Assembly (NCBI GenBank): GCA_027943335.1
Contig: BSBK01002801.1
Coordinates: 809,001-873,000, forward strand
Origin: Chamaecyparis obtusa
Taxonomy: Eukaryota; Streptophyta; Pinopsida; Cupressales; Cupressaceae
DNA: 64,000 bases
Direction: 5' to 3'
Positions 1 through 11,461 of this stretch are shown here, piece by piece. Every line of letters starts with the position of its first letter. The first letter of the stretch is position 1. The position numbers and the translations under genes are program-made. The notes beneath the pieces were generated by a model. The model did no database searches and was not told the DNA's origin. It saw only the letters and a list, made by a program, of their open reading frames with translations.

Positions 1-221
1 GTAAAAAAAAATAATGAAAAATCTACAAGAATTGTACCATATGAGCTGAATAATGCAAATGAAAACCATTATTAATTGTGGAACTGAAACTTGATGACAT
101 TATCAACCAAATTCATTTTTTTGACATTGGAATATGCTATTATGCATGATTGATGATGTGATACAAAAACTAACAATAGACTTCAGGAAAAATTTTAATA
201 AATATCTAGGACTTGCTACTT

Positions 222-2989
222 CTACAATGGTTCAACTTCAAGTTGCCACATCATATCATTGTTGAGATCGTTGGATTCATCACCATCAACTTCATAGCTT
301 CCTTGGTTCTTCAATATGTTTTCTTCACTCTGCATACCTCTGCTTAACTGATGTTCACCGATAGCAGTACCAGTACCAGTACATGAGTCAATGACATCAT
401 TGTCTATGGCATTCCCACTCCTAGTCCCACTTTGGTTTGAAATGTTACCCAACCTTCTTCTCTGATATTTCTTCCTCTACAATTTCAGTGCCCTTTCGTG
501 AGGAAAAGTATTGACTTCATACCTAGATGTATAGAGCCTCAAGCAATTTTCCAGATTCTTCTCTAGTTTGTTTCTTAGCTTTGATTTTAGGAATCCCAAA
601 GCATTGAAAACTCTCTCATCCTCCACCGACCCTAATATCATGGTCAAACATAAATCAACAAGCTTGAACTATTCTAATATTGAATCAATCAACATTTTGC
701 TCTCAGCTAGATTTTTTGAAAGCCTTGATACTGATCCATCTTCGAGAGGGTTCTGCATAATATTATATTGTTCCCTCATTGTCAGTGAAAAATGACTTGA
801 TTGCTCTCTCAAATGATTTTCATCTTAAATTCCATTTAGAGTTACTCCATTTAAGTCTTTGGTTTTGCAAAAATGATCTATCAAAGTTAGTAGCTTAGTT
901 TTAAAATCTTTTAGACTGTTCAAACTCCAATATCAAGGAAACACAATAGCCATAGATTCAAGTACTTTGACTGGAGGGAATTTTCCTCTAATCTATGTGG
1001 AAAGATCAAAGGCAATGCACTTCACAAAAGCTGCTATAGACTCAACAATCTTGGTAAAGTCTTCCCTTTTAGTACTTGATACTCACCTCCTAGGGTTCTT
1101 TCCTGGTTCCTCAGACTTGATCCTAGAAAAGTAGTGCATTGGTATCTCAACTTTGTGAATTTATGCACATAAATACCCATTTGTACTAATTTTTAAAAAG
1201 TTATCAGGATTGTCAAAATCTGTGATTTTCAGCCAGCTGGCAAATTTTAGATCATCACATGATTGATAGAGATTATCGAGCGTCATGCATGTCAATTTAC
1301 GTAGCACAACATATTCTGCAATATACATAGCTCTTTGCTAGGCCTTTTTCATTTCCTCAAGCATGGGGAGAAGACTTGCTAATGTTAAGAGTGTGTCTAT
1401 GTTAATTAACATTCGCAACAACATAGGAAATTTTGGTTGCCCTGCAACATGACGACTTGAGTTCATTAGACTAAGCAACAATTGATATTTTGAAAAAAAT
1501 TGATGTGCTGGTCCATCCAAAGAGATCCATTTGGTATCATTATCCTTAAGAAGATTTTTCCCATCAGTTAGTCCTTCGGCAAAGTGTTGAAATTCCCTCA
1601 ATCATTTCAGACTTCGACAAAAGTATTGGTAGAGCTCTCTGATTAAAACTTCAATTTTTTGTACTGGAGCATGCTTGCTGACAACTCCAAAAGCTAGATT
1701 CATTCTATGGGCCATGTAGTGAATGGGAGTAACGTAGGGTGCACAAGAAGATTGTATCTTTATGCAAAGACCACCCATGTGGCCTTTCATTATTGAAGCT
1801 CCATCCGCTCCAACACACACCAACTTTTTGGCAATCGTCATGTCATTTATACCTCCAGAATCAATTAGAGAACTCTTTACTAGTTCAAATAAATTTTCCG
1901 TTGTCGCATTATCCTTCATTTTAGCAACAGTTAGTAGATGAGGTTGGCGAACAAAATTGTGTACAGTATAAAAATGCATGCACACCTAGGAAGTATTGTC
2001 TACTGTTGTAACCTTGTCTAAAGACAATGCAATAAAATTTGACTCTTTAATTTTTGCCTTTAGATCCTCTTTTTCAACCTCGACAAGATAACTTGCCCAT
2101 TCCCATCCACTATTTACTAACCAATGACTATTAGGATAGTTACGAACTTTCAGAAAGTGTAATAAAGTAGTCAATGATGGGTATTTTGTCATAGGATGCC
2201 CTTTACTCAAAATATTAAACACAACACTTAACTAAACAACTTTTCCCATTAGTTCTACTTCCAATGCTTTTTTGAAATAAGCTTCAATAGAGCCTTTAAC
2301 TTCACTAGGCTTCATCTTTATATTATGCTGAAATCCATATAATTCTGCATTCCTAACATGCTGAGATTCCTCCTGTGTTTTCCATCTTATCACTGATTTT
2401 TTAACTCCATCTATGGTTTTCTTTTCATAAACTTTACCCATATGCTTCTCTATGGTGTCAATTTTAGTTGCAACCTCTTTTCCTTCTTATTTATCTGGCT
2501 ACAAATCTTACATTTGCATTCTACCAGAGGCTCACCTTCAATTGGATTGTCCACTGGTTCAATGAATGGATACTTTGACACCCATTCTACTTGAAAATTC
2601 CTTGAAAGATCCCACATCTGATCATTTTTTGATTCTCTATCATTCTTTGATTTGTATTTTCTTTTCTTCATCCCTGCACCATCATCTTCTCTGACATTCT
2701 CAGTCTCATCCAAGTGGATTATATCATTATGGCTATTCTGGGTATTTAACTGAAAATCTTCTTCAAGTTCATTATGATCTGAGATATCAGGTTCATTGAC
2801 TTCTTCAATATGTCATGTAGGTTCAGGTTGTGAATCTTGAAAATCTTCTTGTGATGAAGTAGCTTCCTGATTTTGGCCAAAAAAATTTCCAACAACATGA
2901 CCAAAGTATGATGATAAGGTTCTGCATTTTGTTGGCCTCTCTTGGCTTTCCCCATATGCAGGAGCCTTACCCTTATTCTTGTTTGACAT
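222..2989 (-). pseudogene. hAT-family transposase pseudogene, copy 1
   Basis: The transposase would cut and reinsert the element. The start is the ATG at 2987-2989 (MSNKNKGK). An N-terminal low-complexity region is followed by a BED-type zinc-finger candidate around 2440-2640 (CKCKIC, then a His about 20 residues on). Next comes an RNase H-like core with SLDKVTT (first catalytic Asp candidate) and GADGAS (second), then THYMAHRMNLA-like and DTKWISLDG motifs. The arrangement matches plant hAT proteins of the zinc-finger-862-like type. The frame is broken by TGA at 2813-2815, TAG at 2232-2234 and 1986-1988, TGA at 1602-1604, and frameshifts near 2450 and below 1338. The TAG at 2232 is CAG in copy 2, while the TAG of copy 2 at 49722 is CAG here (2750-2752). 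The C-terminal acidic tail ends at 222. It is inactive as it stands. Confidence 0.85.
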
Positions 2990-3515
2990 CTTGATTCTTC
3001 AATGAAATAAAGGCTACCAGCCTACCAGTGAAAAAAAAATGTTTACTTGTTGAAGAAGTGACAATAGAACTATAATATATATAAATATGATTCATTGACC
3101 CTTAAATCATGTTTGAGGTCACCACTCTTCACTAACTGATCCCCACTAAATAAGAATGAACTCAAATTAACACAGTCACAGAATAATTTAATCACTTACC
3201 TTTTCCTCAAATTCAATTGCAGTCAAGACTCAACAGTCTGAACTTTGCTATCGATCAAATTGAACAGAGCCAAATTAGGTACAATAACATTGATCTATGA
3301 ATGTATTTATACTAATCCTTTTTTGGTGAATTCAACGGGAGGTATTAGGTCTCCAAATATTTGAAAATTGGTGAAGCCCACATAATTATAACATGTCTTG
3401 TGTTATTTCCTAGGTGATTATGGGTCATCCAATACCTTTGTATGATTAATAAAGTTGGTGAAAATGCATCGGTTTGAGACACACATCCGTAAAATGCTTG
3501 GCGAATTTGGGGCTG

Positions 3516-3632
<117 letters not shown>

Positions 3633-3908
3633 CTATTGGCAAATATAGGCTGTCCATTTGGGGCCACTTTGAAATTATAGGTGAATGTTTAAAATATATC
3701 GTGCCCAAAAATCATATGCCATTGTCGATAATGTGAAAGAAATGGACAAAATTAGATAAATTGATGGGTGATGGGCCCGGGCTTTGGGCCTAATTTTAAT
3801 AAATATGAGGTGATATGGTCATTCCCATATGGCCAATATATTCACCAAATCGGGGGTTGCCGACATGTGACATTCACCAAATGGCAAATAGTCACCACTA
3901 ATGTTTTC

Positions 3909-4241
3909 GCTGTAGTGAGCTGAAAAGGTGGGGATTTTTGCATAGGGGGTGGAGGAGTTTTAATAATAGGTTGAGGGCCTTTGAAGCTTGGAATTTCAGC
4001 TTTGAGAGGCTCACCCTTTTGAAGGTAGAATATTTTCATTTAGGAGGATCTTCCTCATATGATGGACTTGATAGTGTGATAGGCGAGTGAACCTCTTGCT
4101 CTTGTGTAGACTCTTACAATGTGGGAGGCCTTTTAAAGTTTTGGAAGATAAATTTAGGATGGGGGTTGATTGTGTTTCTAATTTTTTCATTTGAGAAGGC
4201 TTGAGTCTTGTCTGTTCATTTTTTATAGCCAATTGCCTCAC
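3909..4241 (-). pseudogene. Proline-rich retrotransposon gag/linker fragment
   Basis: The minus strand just outside the hAT insertion reads a proline/lysine-rich segment (for example IIKTPPPPMQKSPP) and, further upstream at 4011-4241, a lysine/serine-rich frame. The two lie in different frames. The composition resembles the linker part of a retrotransposon polyprotein, and the orientation agrees with a primer-binding-like site at about 5055-5078. No catalytic motif is visible. The hAT copy interrupts this sequence at 3908/3909. The call as a retrotransposon fragment is inference. Confidence 0.35.
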
Positions 4242-6059
4242 AAGGTTCTCCTCTAATTGTCTTGTTTATGCCTCATGCTCCTAAGAGTGGAGGTAGGCTT
4301 GATAATCAGGGCTCTCTTATTGAAGAGGAAAAGCTTGACAAGAATATTCATCCTCATCATGTTTCCTTTTTCGGCTTACCAATGTTTCTTATAAATATAT
4401 GCCTCATGAGTCATATCCTATTATTGCATGTCAATATTTTTCTACCTTTTGATTTCATTTTCTTTCCTATTGATTTCATTAAACTACCTCTCAAAGTCCA
4501 ACATCATGGTAGTTTTCTTCTTCATCATAGCTTTCAACTTCTAGATTTCATTTGGAGATAAGGAAGATGGAGCGGGGGTGGGAGGGTGGACAACATATTG
4601 AACATGTTGGTTGTTTGATTTTGCAAAGGGATATGAACCAAGACCAATTTGTGGTTCAATATGATATAAATAATAGGAGGGTGTAGGAGTAGCATTATCA
4701 TGATATGGGGGGAATATAATGTATTTTTATGAAATGGATCCATGATCAAGTATTTGAATAAACTCCAATCTCATAGAAAACTTGAAAAATATGGAATATC
4801 AAATATATCCTCATGCATACCAACAATGACTTCTTGAAACCAACAGATCTAAATTTGGAGTTTCCATAGTGTTTGGAAAAAGTGCCTCCAAATTAGGTTT
4901 TTTATACTGATAATAACACCCAAAATCTCATTGAATGAAGCTTGTATTGACCAACTAGTGGATTTGTATGACTGATTTGAAGGATAGTCCCATCAAGCCT
5001 GCCAAAAATTGTGGTATGACTAGTGGATGAGGCTTATGAATAGTTTTGAAAGTATGTCCCACTAGATGTGCCAAAAAATGTTGTCACAAAATTTTGAACC
5101 CTTTCTTGGGATTTGACCCCTAAGGAACCTTGTGAAACATGGAAACAATCTCCAAGTGTGGGACTTTGATAAGTGAGGTTGACTCTTCGAAGAAGTTTGA
5201 CTTCCTTTCCAATTAGGGTGTAGTGTCTGAACCAACCCAACACTTGGAAACCTATATCTAACCTAATCTAATAGCTTTCTCAAAGGAAAATGAAAGAAGG
5301 AATGATGAAATGTAAAGAAGGTGATGCACTAGATTATAATTTTAGGACTCAATAATAACAAGATCTATTAAACATGATAAAAGTGTCATATAATCTGGAA
5401 ACAAAGAAAACGTATCCAAAAAATAAGGTAAAATAATCTTCTCAAGATATTTGGACTTGGCAAGAGGTAAAATATACAATTTTATTAATACATGGCAAGG
5501 GAATGTTTAAAATTACAAAAAAGAAAGAAATCTTGTATCAGAAACATGAAGAAGATCCTAAAAATATGTTGCAGGATTGCATTTATAGATCAGTCATAAT
5601 TTAGATCAAGCATGGAGTACATAAACATAACCCAACAAGGGTTTGGTTGTAGAAAAATAATTGTGACAATTAGATCAAAATCTAATCTTTGACATACACA
5701 TTGATCTTTTGAAATGACAAGAGACGTCCAAAATAAATGCATCCCTAGAATCGATGAAGGAAGAACCTCTCTAACAAGATGACTTTGAGAAAAGATATAA
5801 TATGATTATCTTTCTAATAGATATAAGTTTTCTATAAACCATAAATGGGCATGAAGAATGTCCTTGGATCACTTATGTAGAGCTTGGAATAACTATGACA
5901 CTATCTTGAAGTGGTTGGAGTAGATTTAGATCCGATTTAGGCTATCAATTGGTGAGAATTCAATTTTGACCTATAGTTGGTAACCACCTTTTCAACTCGA
6001 GAACAATTTCCTTGATAGAAGTAATCTCTTCAATGAAGCTTGGCCCCTAGGGAGGTCCA

Positions 6060-6242
6060 TTGGAAATCAAAGGGACCATAGAACCATCCCTTCGATGCAT
6101 GAAAACACCTATAGTACTATGTGGGGATATGAATTTTATTAGAGATCGGAGTGACTATGAAATTGTATCTCTGATGGGTGATATGTTTGTTAAGTATGAG
6201 CCCACTACGTCTTGTGGTCATTCTAGCTTAAGCAAAGGTTGA
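6060..6242 (+). pseudogene. Possible endonuclease-like (LINE) fragment
   Basis: A 60-residue frame contains PIVLCGDMNFIRDRSDYE. The GD(F/M)N block after a hydrophobic strand resembles the APE-type endonuclease motif of LINE retrotransposons. No other endonuclease motif or reverse transcriptase is seen nearby. The fragment is very short, and chance similarity is a real alternative. Confidence 0.2.
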
Positions 6243-6388
6243 AGAAACTGAAAAAGGGTCCTTCTAATGGTCTATACACTTGACTTCCACTTTAATTTTC
6301 AAGTCTCGATGGTGTTTTTGGAACATGCACCTTATCTATCTTTAACTTAAATTTAACCTTTTAACATAGTTCTATTTTTTTTTATTCT

Positions 6389-6393
6389 GATCC
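6389..6393. repeat. Target-site duplication gatcc, left copy
   Basis: The five bases gatcc directly precede the LTR start TGTATG. The same five bases directly follow the other LTR at 16632-16636. A 5-bp duplication is the usual footprint of LTR-retrotransposon integration. Confidence 0.95.
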
Positions 6394-7357
6394 TGTATGT
6401 GACTGAATGTGACCTCTAAATTAGGCACAACACAACATGGTCATTATTCACTTGATAGAATTCGGGAGAGAGTATGAAGAACTCAATCCAAATTCCATGG
6501 TGAGGCGACCTGTTGCCTCCTATGTGAATGGGGTGTTTGAATACTCTGAGAACGAGAGCCAACAACCGGGAGACCAATTCAACAATGGAGGATTTCCAAG
6601 AAGCAATAAAGATGAGAAAGAATGCAATTAAGATAAGATGGAGTGCAATTTATCTAAGAGCTTGAAAATAAAGATGAGATTAATACTAAGAACATTTAAG
6701 CAAATTAATCTAGTATGAAATGCAATTATACTAAAAAAAGGAGATATTAATCTAAATAATGCAATAAAAGAGCTTTGAAAATAATGAGATATGAGACTAA
6801 AAAAATGCCTATAGTGTAGATGCTCTCAAAAATTGCTCTCTAATGAAGAAAAAGAGCCCAAATAAATACAAGAGCTAAGAGGAGGAGGAAGAGTTTCTTG
6901 ATTCGAAACTCCTGACCCTTCATATCCCTTTTGGGACAAATAAGCATGAATTACTTTATTAAAAGAATGGAAAATGCCACATGAGGACCTTTCGAATATC
7001 TCAAATTATTAATTCAAGAAAAGGTGTCCATTCAAATAACAAGCAATTAATTAATTCCTTTTTAAGGGTAATTAGCCAAAGGGGGTGGTTTGATTTAATT
7101 TAATTTAAAGCACATAGGACTTTACAATTAAATTAATGTATCATAGAGATAATTTAGCTAATAAAGTCAAAGAGACTTAGGAATTAATTTTAATATTTGA
7201 TTATTGTAATTTATGGTCTTTGTAATTGACATCAAGTCAAATTAAGTCAGGTAGGAGAGAGAAAATTGCCTAGGGAACTAGGACTTTGGTGATGTAAAAT
7301 CGAGATAATGCACCAAAATTGATGAAATTAAATAGGTGCCAATTTTGGGGTATTACA
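6394..7357 (-). repeat. 3' LTR (left in window), 964 bp
   Basis: It begins TGTATGTGAC and ends TATTACA on the plus strand. It is colinear without gaps with 15668-16631 and differs at about nine sites, mostly transitions. A TATA-like stretch on the minus strand lies opposite aataaatac at about 6852-6861. A short open frame inside it (6437-6631) is present in both LTRs but has no recognisable domain. Confidence 0.97.
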
Positions 7358-7370
7358 TTTGCCCCTCTTT
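7358..7370 (-). other. Polypurine tract of the young element
   Basis: On the minus strand this reads AAAGAGGGGCAAA, directly against the start of the 3' LTR. This is the expected position and composition for the plus-strand DNA primer, and it confirms the element's orientation. Confidence 0.85.
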
Positions 7371-7420
7371 GAATTGATGTGTGAGTAGCGCATTGATTCA
7401 AAGAATAGTCTAAAGTGACA

Positions 7421-7450
7421 GATCAAAGCAGATCAAAGCAGATCAAAGCA
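7421..7450. repeat. Three perfect copies of a 10-bp repeat
   Basis: gatcaaagca occurs three times in exact tandem, 50 bp inside the 3' LTR boundary. Confidence 0.95.
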
Positions 7451-7469
7451 TGAATTTTCTGAAGTCTAA

Positions 7470-7707
7470 GTTAGATTGCAAAGACAACGGTTCTTGAGAG
7501 AGATGAGAATCAGGATTAGATTGCCCCAATGCCCCAGAGTGAGATTTAGATGTAGATTAGGACTGTCTCCAGAATCGGGGTTAGATTGCCCCAATACAAA
7601 GCTCAGCCCTCCGAGACCCAGGTTAGATTGCCCAGATAACGGTCTAAAAGAGATTTCGAGAGTCATCTCCAGAACGAAGAATGATCCTCAAGGATCCGAG
7701 TTAGATT
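7470..7707. repeat. Recurring GTTAGATTGC(CC) motif, five copies
   Basis: Copies of (g/a)ttagattgc or a close variant lie at about 7470, 7517, 7569, 7621 and 7698. Three of them continue into ccccaat or cccagat. Spacing of about 47-52 bp for the first four suggests a degenerate tandem repeat. Confidence 0.6.
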
Positions 7708-7973
7708 TCTCAGATACCTAAGAGATAGATTTCCAGATGACAAGATGCGAGGTGTGAAGATGCCCTTAGCAATGAGGACTGATGATTCAAATCAGACTGA
7801 TTCAAGAATAGATTCGACAAGATTCAAATGATGTAATCATCCTGCCCCCTCGGGAGCGAAATCGAAAGATGACATGTTAGAAAGATGATAAACAACAAGA
7901 GATTGTAGAGAAAAAGTAATTAGACTAGATTTGTGAAGCTACAGAAGTGAATCGGAGCAAAGCAGAGGTCTTG

Positions 7974-8020
7974 TTGACCAAGTTTGACCATGGTTGACCA
8001 AATTTTGACTAGGGTTGACT
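7974..8020 (+). promoter_or_regulatory. Cluster of five W-box cores at helical spacing
   Basis: TTGAC(C/T) begins at 7974, 7984, 7994, 8005 and 8015, that is, at intervals of 10, 10, 11 and 10 bp on the same strand. TTGAC(C/T) is the core bound by plant WRKY factors, and repeats at one helical turn would put the sites on one face of the DNA. The site lies in the non-coding 3' part of the element rather than in the LTR, so a promoter role is inference. It could simply be a degenerate decamer repeat. Confidence 0.5.
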
Positions 8021-9405
8021 TGATGAAAAGAAGAAAAGATTTGAGAACATGATGCAAAGATGAGTATATGGCAGGAAGATGACACCAGAAGGCTGACTGC
8101 ACAAGCATTCGATCCAGAAGGAGTCCAATATTTAAAACGCGATTTCGAGCCACTTAGAGATGTCAGATTTCAATTTTGATCCTGAAAAAGGATGCAGCCA
8201 AGATTAAACTGGTACAAAAGATGAGAACCTTTGATGAGAAGATCTAGAAGAAAACAATCAAGAGAGCAGCAAGAAAGCACTCCAAATGCAAGCCTAGAAT
8301 GAAAGATGCAAGTCTAAATGCAGGCCTAGGATGAACAAATGCAATCCTCCGGACTCGACTGTTGGACTCATCATATTTATCATCATTGAGTTCATTTAAG
8401 CACGGGACAATCGCAAGATGCCATACAATTCTCCCCAACATGAGAATATGAATATGACATAAGTCTTAAATTTGTCGGAATGAGGTGTAAGCATTAAGGC
8501 ACAAGAAGCCAGAATGACCTGAACACCTATTCCTTTTAATTTAGCAAGCTAACATAAGCATCAAAGCACATTTGCTAGAATGACCTAAATGTCTCTTGCG
8601 AACAAACACACCAAACACGTAGGAGTTCCTTCTTTTGCCAAAGATTGCTCGCAGTGACCCCTACGTTCACTCAACAGGGCAAGCATTTACAATTTCACCA
8701 GTAGCAGAAAGAAGTCACTCAAAAGACAAGGAGAAGAACCAACCTCACCAAAGTGTTCATATAAAAGGAGTCGAGGTACGCATGGCCATCCAATATGAGA
8801 TGAAGGCTCTTACGGACATACACCCCTCTTATATGAATTCTTTGGATCATTGGAACTAAAACAACAAGCAGAAAGCAAAGAAAAAGCAAAGCAAACAAAC
8901 AAGCACTCAAAAAAAACAAAGCTCAACATGCCTCAAAGGAACACAAATCAAGTTTTAGTTTCAGTTTAAGTTCATGTTCAAGTGGATTGAAGACAATTCG
9001 GAAAGATAACGTTTGAAGTCTCAATGAGATAATGACAGTAGGCAGACGTAGTGAGAATCACTTGTGATTGATATAAGGGAGAAATCCCGAAGAAGAGAGA
9101 TCGAGCGAAAGCTAGGTATCCATAGGCAGGCATAGTGGGAACCACTGGTGACCAATGCTCAAAAGAGTTTCCGAAAGCGATAGGATAATGCCCCCTAGAC
9201 CAGGCAGGTGCCCCCAAGTGTGAACCAGTTCCAATCTATGAAGAGTTGAGGAAAACTCAAAGACAAGCGCATGAGCTAGCAAACCAAAACAAACTAAAGC
9301 AGGAAAGTGGGAAAACAAACTAAAGCAGGAAAGGAAGGAAACTAAAGCAGGAAACTAAGAGCCAAGCGACGCTGAGATGAGATGTTACTTCAGGAAAACA
9401 AGAGG

Positions 9406-9676
9406 CGCCTGTTTACCAGGTTTTCACCATCTTGGCAGAGATTCTATTTTTGCTACCATGATGCCTGTTTACCAGGTTTTCATCAATGGCACAATTTTTC
9501 TCTTTTTCAATTTTTTTGTATTTTTGATCTTTTCATTTTTTTTGTATTTTTCACATTTTCTATTTTTTTTGTATTTTTGAAATTTTCTATTTTTTTTGTA
9601 TTATCAAGGCGCCTGTTTACCAGGTTTTCACCAGGATAATAGATACATCAAAGCGTCTGTTTGCCAGGTTTTCACT
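9406..9676. repeat. Four copies of CCTGTTTACCAGGTTTTCA
   Basis: Near-identical copies begin at about 9408, 9464, 9612 and 9655, some preceded by ggcg. The core CCTGxxxxxCAGG is an imperfect palindrome. T-rich sequence with a repeated ttttttttgtattttt block separates copies two and three. Confidence 0.8.
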
Positions 9677-9789
9677 AAGATGATCATTTTTTAGGACATT
9701 TTGCAATTTTTAGGTTTTTTGAGCATATATCAATTTTTTTTGAATTTTTTTCAGGACCAATAAATATGTACATGAACACATAGAGAATG

Positions 9790-11277
9790 TCAGCTATATA
9801 ATTTCTTCAAATGAAGAGCATTGATGGGCTCTTTGAGTTTCTCTCCTTCAGTAGGAATCTCTGGAAACACAGTCATTTGTAGTAGTACCCAGCTGAGAAG
9901 TTGTAGAATTAGAACCAGATGTTGTAGCAGTAACATGAGATCCAACCAGTAGTGTCCAACTATTGAGAGATCCATAGTCAAGGAAAGATCACTTAAGTGA
10001 GACCCACAAAAATCCTCGTGGACACATCTTAACTCTTTATTAGATTTCCCATGCTCTAAACGCTTAGGGAGAGTACATTCTAGATTTCTCTTAGTCATGT
10101 CATTAGCAATGAGGAGATGCCGATACACACTTTGGGACAAGGCAAGATGGAGTGAAGAGGGTAAAGTATGAGAGGCAAGGGTGATGGAATGGAGGAAAGT
10201 ATGAGAATTTTGGAAGCTCGAATGACAACTTTGATTTTTTCTTTCTTTGGAATCCACATAGCTTTTGAATTTTTTCTTCTTTACTTTGAGGTGTTTTTGA
10301 TGACAATGCCTATAGAATGGATTTCGAGATCCATTTTTTATTTTATTTTCTGGCTTTTGATTGTCTTCTTCTTTTTGAGGACCTTTGCGGTCTTTTGAAC
10401 ACCCCTCTTGCTTTCCTTTCTTCATAGTCACATGTCGATTAGATGGGGCATGGTGACCTTGAGATATAAGTGGATTCTCATTATTTTTGTTTTTATGTTG
10501 CACATCCAAGTTACTTCCAAAAGAGTCAGGAATGGTGGATGAAAGAGGCTTATATGACTGGTTCAGGTGGAGAGGTGGAAATGGAAGTGGACGAGCCACT
10601 TTTCTAGGAGATGAAGGGGGAATAGAAATCGATGGGATGGGCTCAAGTGCAAATATATCAGTATCATCCTCATCATTCATGAATGCATCAGGTAGATCAA
10701 GAAAGTAATCTTCCATAGAGCGTTGTTGATTGTGAGTCATCTTAGAAGAGTCAGATAAGTTTGGAGGAATATTATGTGAGCCTAACCAAGATGGTCTATT
10801 CCAAGAGTTAGGTCCCCTTTTAGGTGGTAAGAGTGCACGAAAAGGAACCATTTCAATTTTGGATCTTCCAATATTCCATGAAGCTGTAATAGAATGGGGT
10901 CTTACATACCCATGATTTGCTGGAGCAGTAGGAGTATAGCTTGGAGTAGATGGCCTAGGAGCCATAGGAATGATCTCCACAGGAGGGTGGAAAGGATCAT
11001 CATCAATAGCTTGATCTAGAGGATCATAACTTTCTCCTCTTTCTGAGTTGTTAAGACTAGCATATAGGTGCATAGCATCAACTGGTATTTCTGTAGTAGC
11101 ATCTGATATGGAGTCCCATTCAGCTAGAGACATAGTCGAAGGAAGACTTTCTTCATTGTTGTCATCTAACATAGGAAGTGTTTCTTTAATAGTAGGATCT
11201 TGTTCAGTAGTAGAAGCAACAGAGTAATCTGGAATAGGCATACCTTGAGGCATACCCAAGAGGAGGGAAGTGTCCAA
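9790..11277 (-). CDS. Downstream polyprotein segment of the young element, no pol domain
   Basis: The frame has 495 codons. The first part is acidic and proline-rich (SIPPSSPRK, PLPFPPLHL, a DDNNEES cluster). The middle is strongly basic (KKGKQEGCSKDRKGPQKEED). The last third is rich in Leu and ends before non-coding sequence. I see no YXDD reverse-transcriptase motif, RNase H or integrase HHCC/DDE motifs. The first residues repeat the end of the preceding frame (LLGMPQGMPI), because a 128-bp tandem duplication straddles the junction and shifts the frame. It was probably once continuous with gag. A frameshift near 10300 may separate the basic middle from the end, since another minus frame there (10103-10306) is also lysine-rich. 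The function of the product is unknown. Confidence 0.7.
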   Translation of the reverse strand: MDTSLLLGMPQGMPIPDYSVASTTEQDPTIKETLPMLDDNNEESLPSTMSLAEWDSISDATTEIPVDAMHLYASLNNSERGESYDPLDQAIDDDPFHPPVEIIPMAPRPSTPSYTPTAPANHGYVRPHSITASWNIGRSKIEMVPFRALLPPKRGPNSWNRPSWLGSHNIPPNLSDSSKMTHNQQRSMEDYFLDLPDAFMNDEDDTDIFALEPIPSISIPPSSPRKVARPLPFPPLHLNQSYKPLSSTIPDSFGSNLDVQHKNKNNENPLISQGHHAPSNRHVTMKKGKQEGCSKDRKGPQKEEDNQKPENKIKNGSRNPFYRHCHQKHLKVKKKKFKSYVDSKERKNQSCHSSFQNSHTFLHSITLASHTLPSSLHLALSQSVYRHLLIANDMTKRNLECTLPKRLEHGKSNKELRCVHEDFCGSHLSDLSLTMDLSIVGHYWLDLMLLLQHLVLILQLLSWVLLQMTVFPEIPTEGEKLKEPINALHLKKLYS

Positions 11278-11461
11278 CAGTTGCTCCCAATCAGTATATG
11301 TACATTGGAATCAGCAGTAGTAGGAGTCTATTCAATAGTAGAAGTGGTGGAACAATCTAGAATAGGCATACCTTGAGGCATACCCAGGATAAGGGAAGCA
11401 TCCAACAATTGCTCCCAATCAGTATGTGTGCCATTAGAAGCAGTGACATATTCAGTAGTAG
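11206..11461. repeat. 128-bp tandem duplication at the frame junction
   Basis: The block containing aataggcataccttgaggc and gctcccaatcagtat occurs at 11233 and again at 11361, an offset of 128 bp. The two copies have diverged by roughly a fifth. Because 128 is not a multiple of three, the duplication itself separates the two long frames of the element. Confidence 0.9.

Larger units (their letters stand above)
4242..6393 (-). other. Decayed LTR-retrotransposon leader and LTR-like sequence
   Basis: There is no intact gene here. At 5059-5080 the plus strand reads gtcccactagatgtgccaaa followed by TGTTGTCACA. On the minus strand this is an LTR ending in CA, followed by TGGCACATCTAGTGGGAC, which resembles a primer-binding site. 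If so, an old element lies on the minus strand with its LTR starting at 5079 and running right. A weaker second copy of the same junction sequence occurs near 4990-5015 (gtcccatcaagcctgccaaa), suggesting a local tandem duplication. The right LTR end was not found. The 5-bp target duplication of the young element ends at 6393. Confidence 0.35.
7371..9789 (-). other. Non-coding 3' region of the young element
   Basis: This lies between the last coding frame and the polypurine tract. No frame here shows a conserved domain. It holds several short repeat clusters listed separately: a decamer repeat, a recurring GTTAGATTGC motif, five evenly spaced TTGAC boxes, CCTGTTTACCAGG repeats and T-rich stretches at about 9490-9605. 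Autonomous gypsy elements would carry the polymerase genes in roughly this place. Confidence 0.7.

Noticed and set aside
6437..6631. Short frame present in both LTRs of the young element as a regulatory gene
   Set aside because: It lies on the strand opposite to the element, has no domain, and is duplicated only because LTRs are duplicated.
9377..9639. Phenylalanine-rich frames on the plus strand
   Set aside because: They are caused by T-rich tracts in the non-coding part of the young element.
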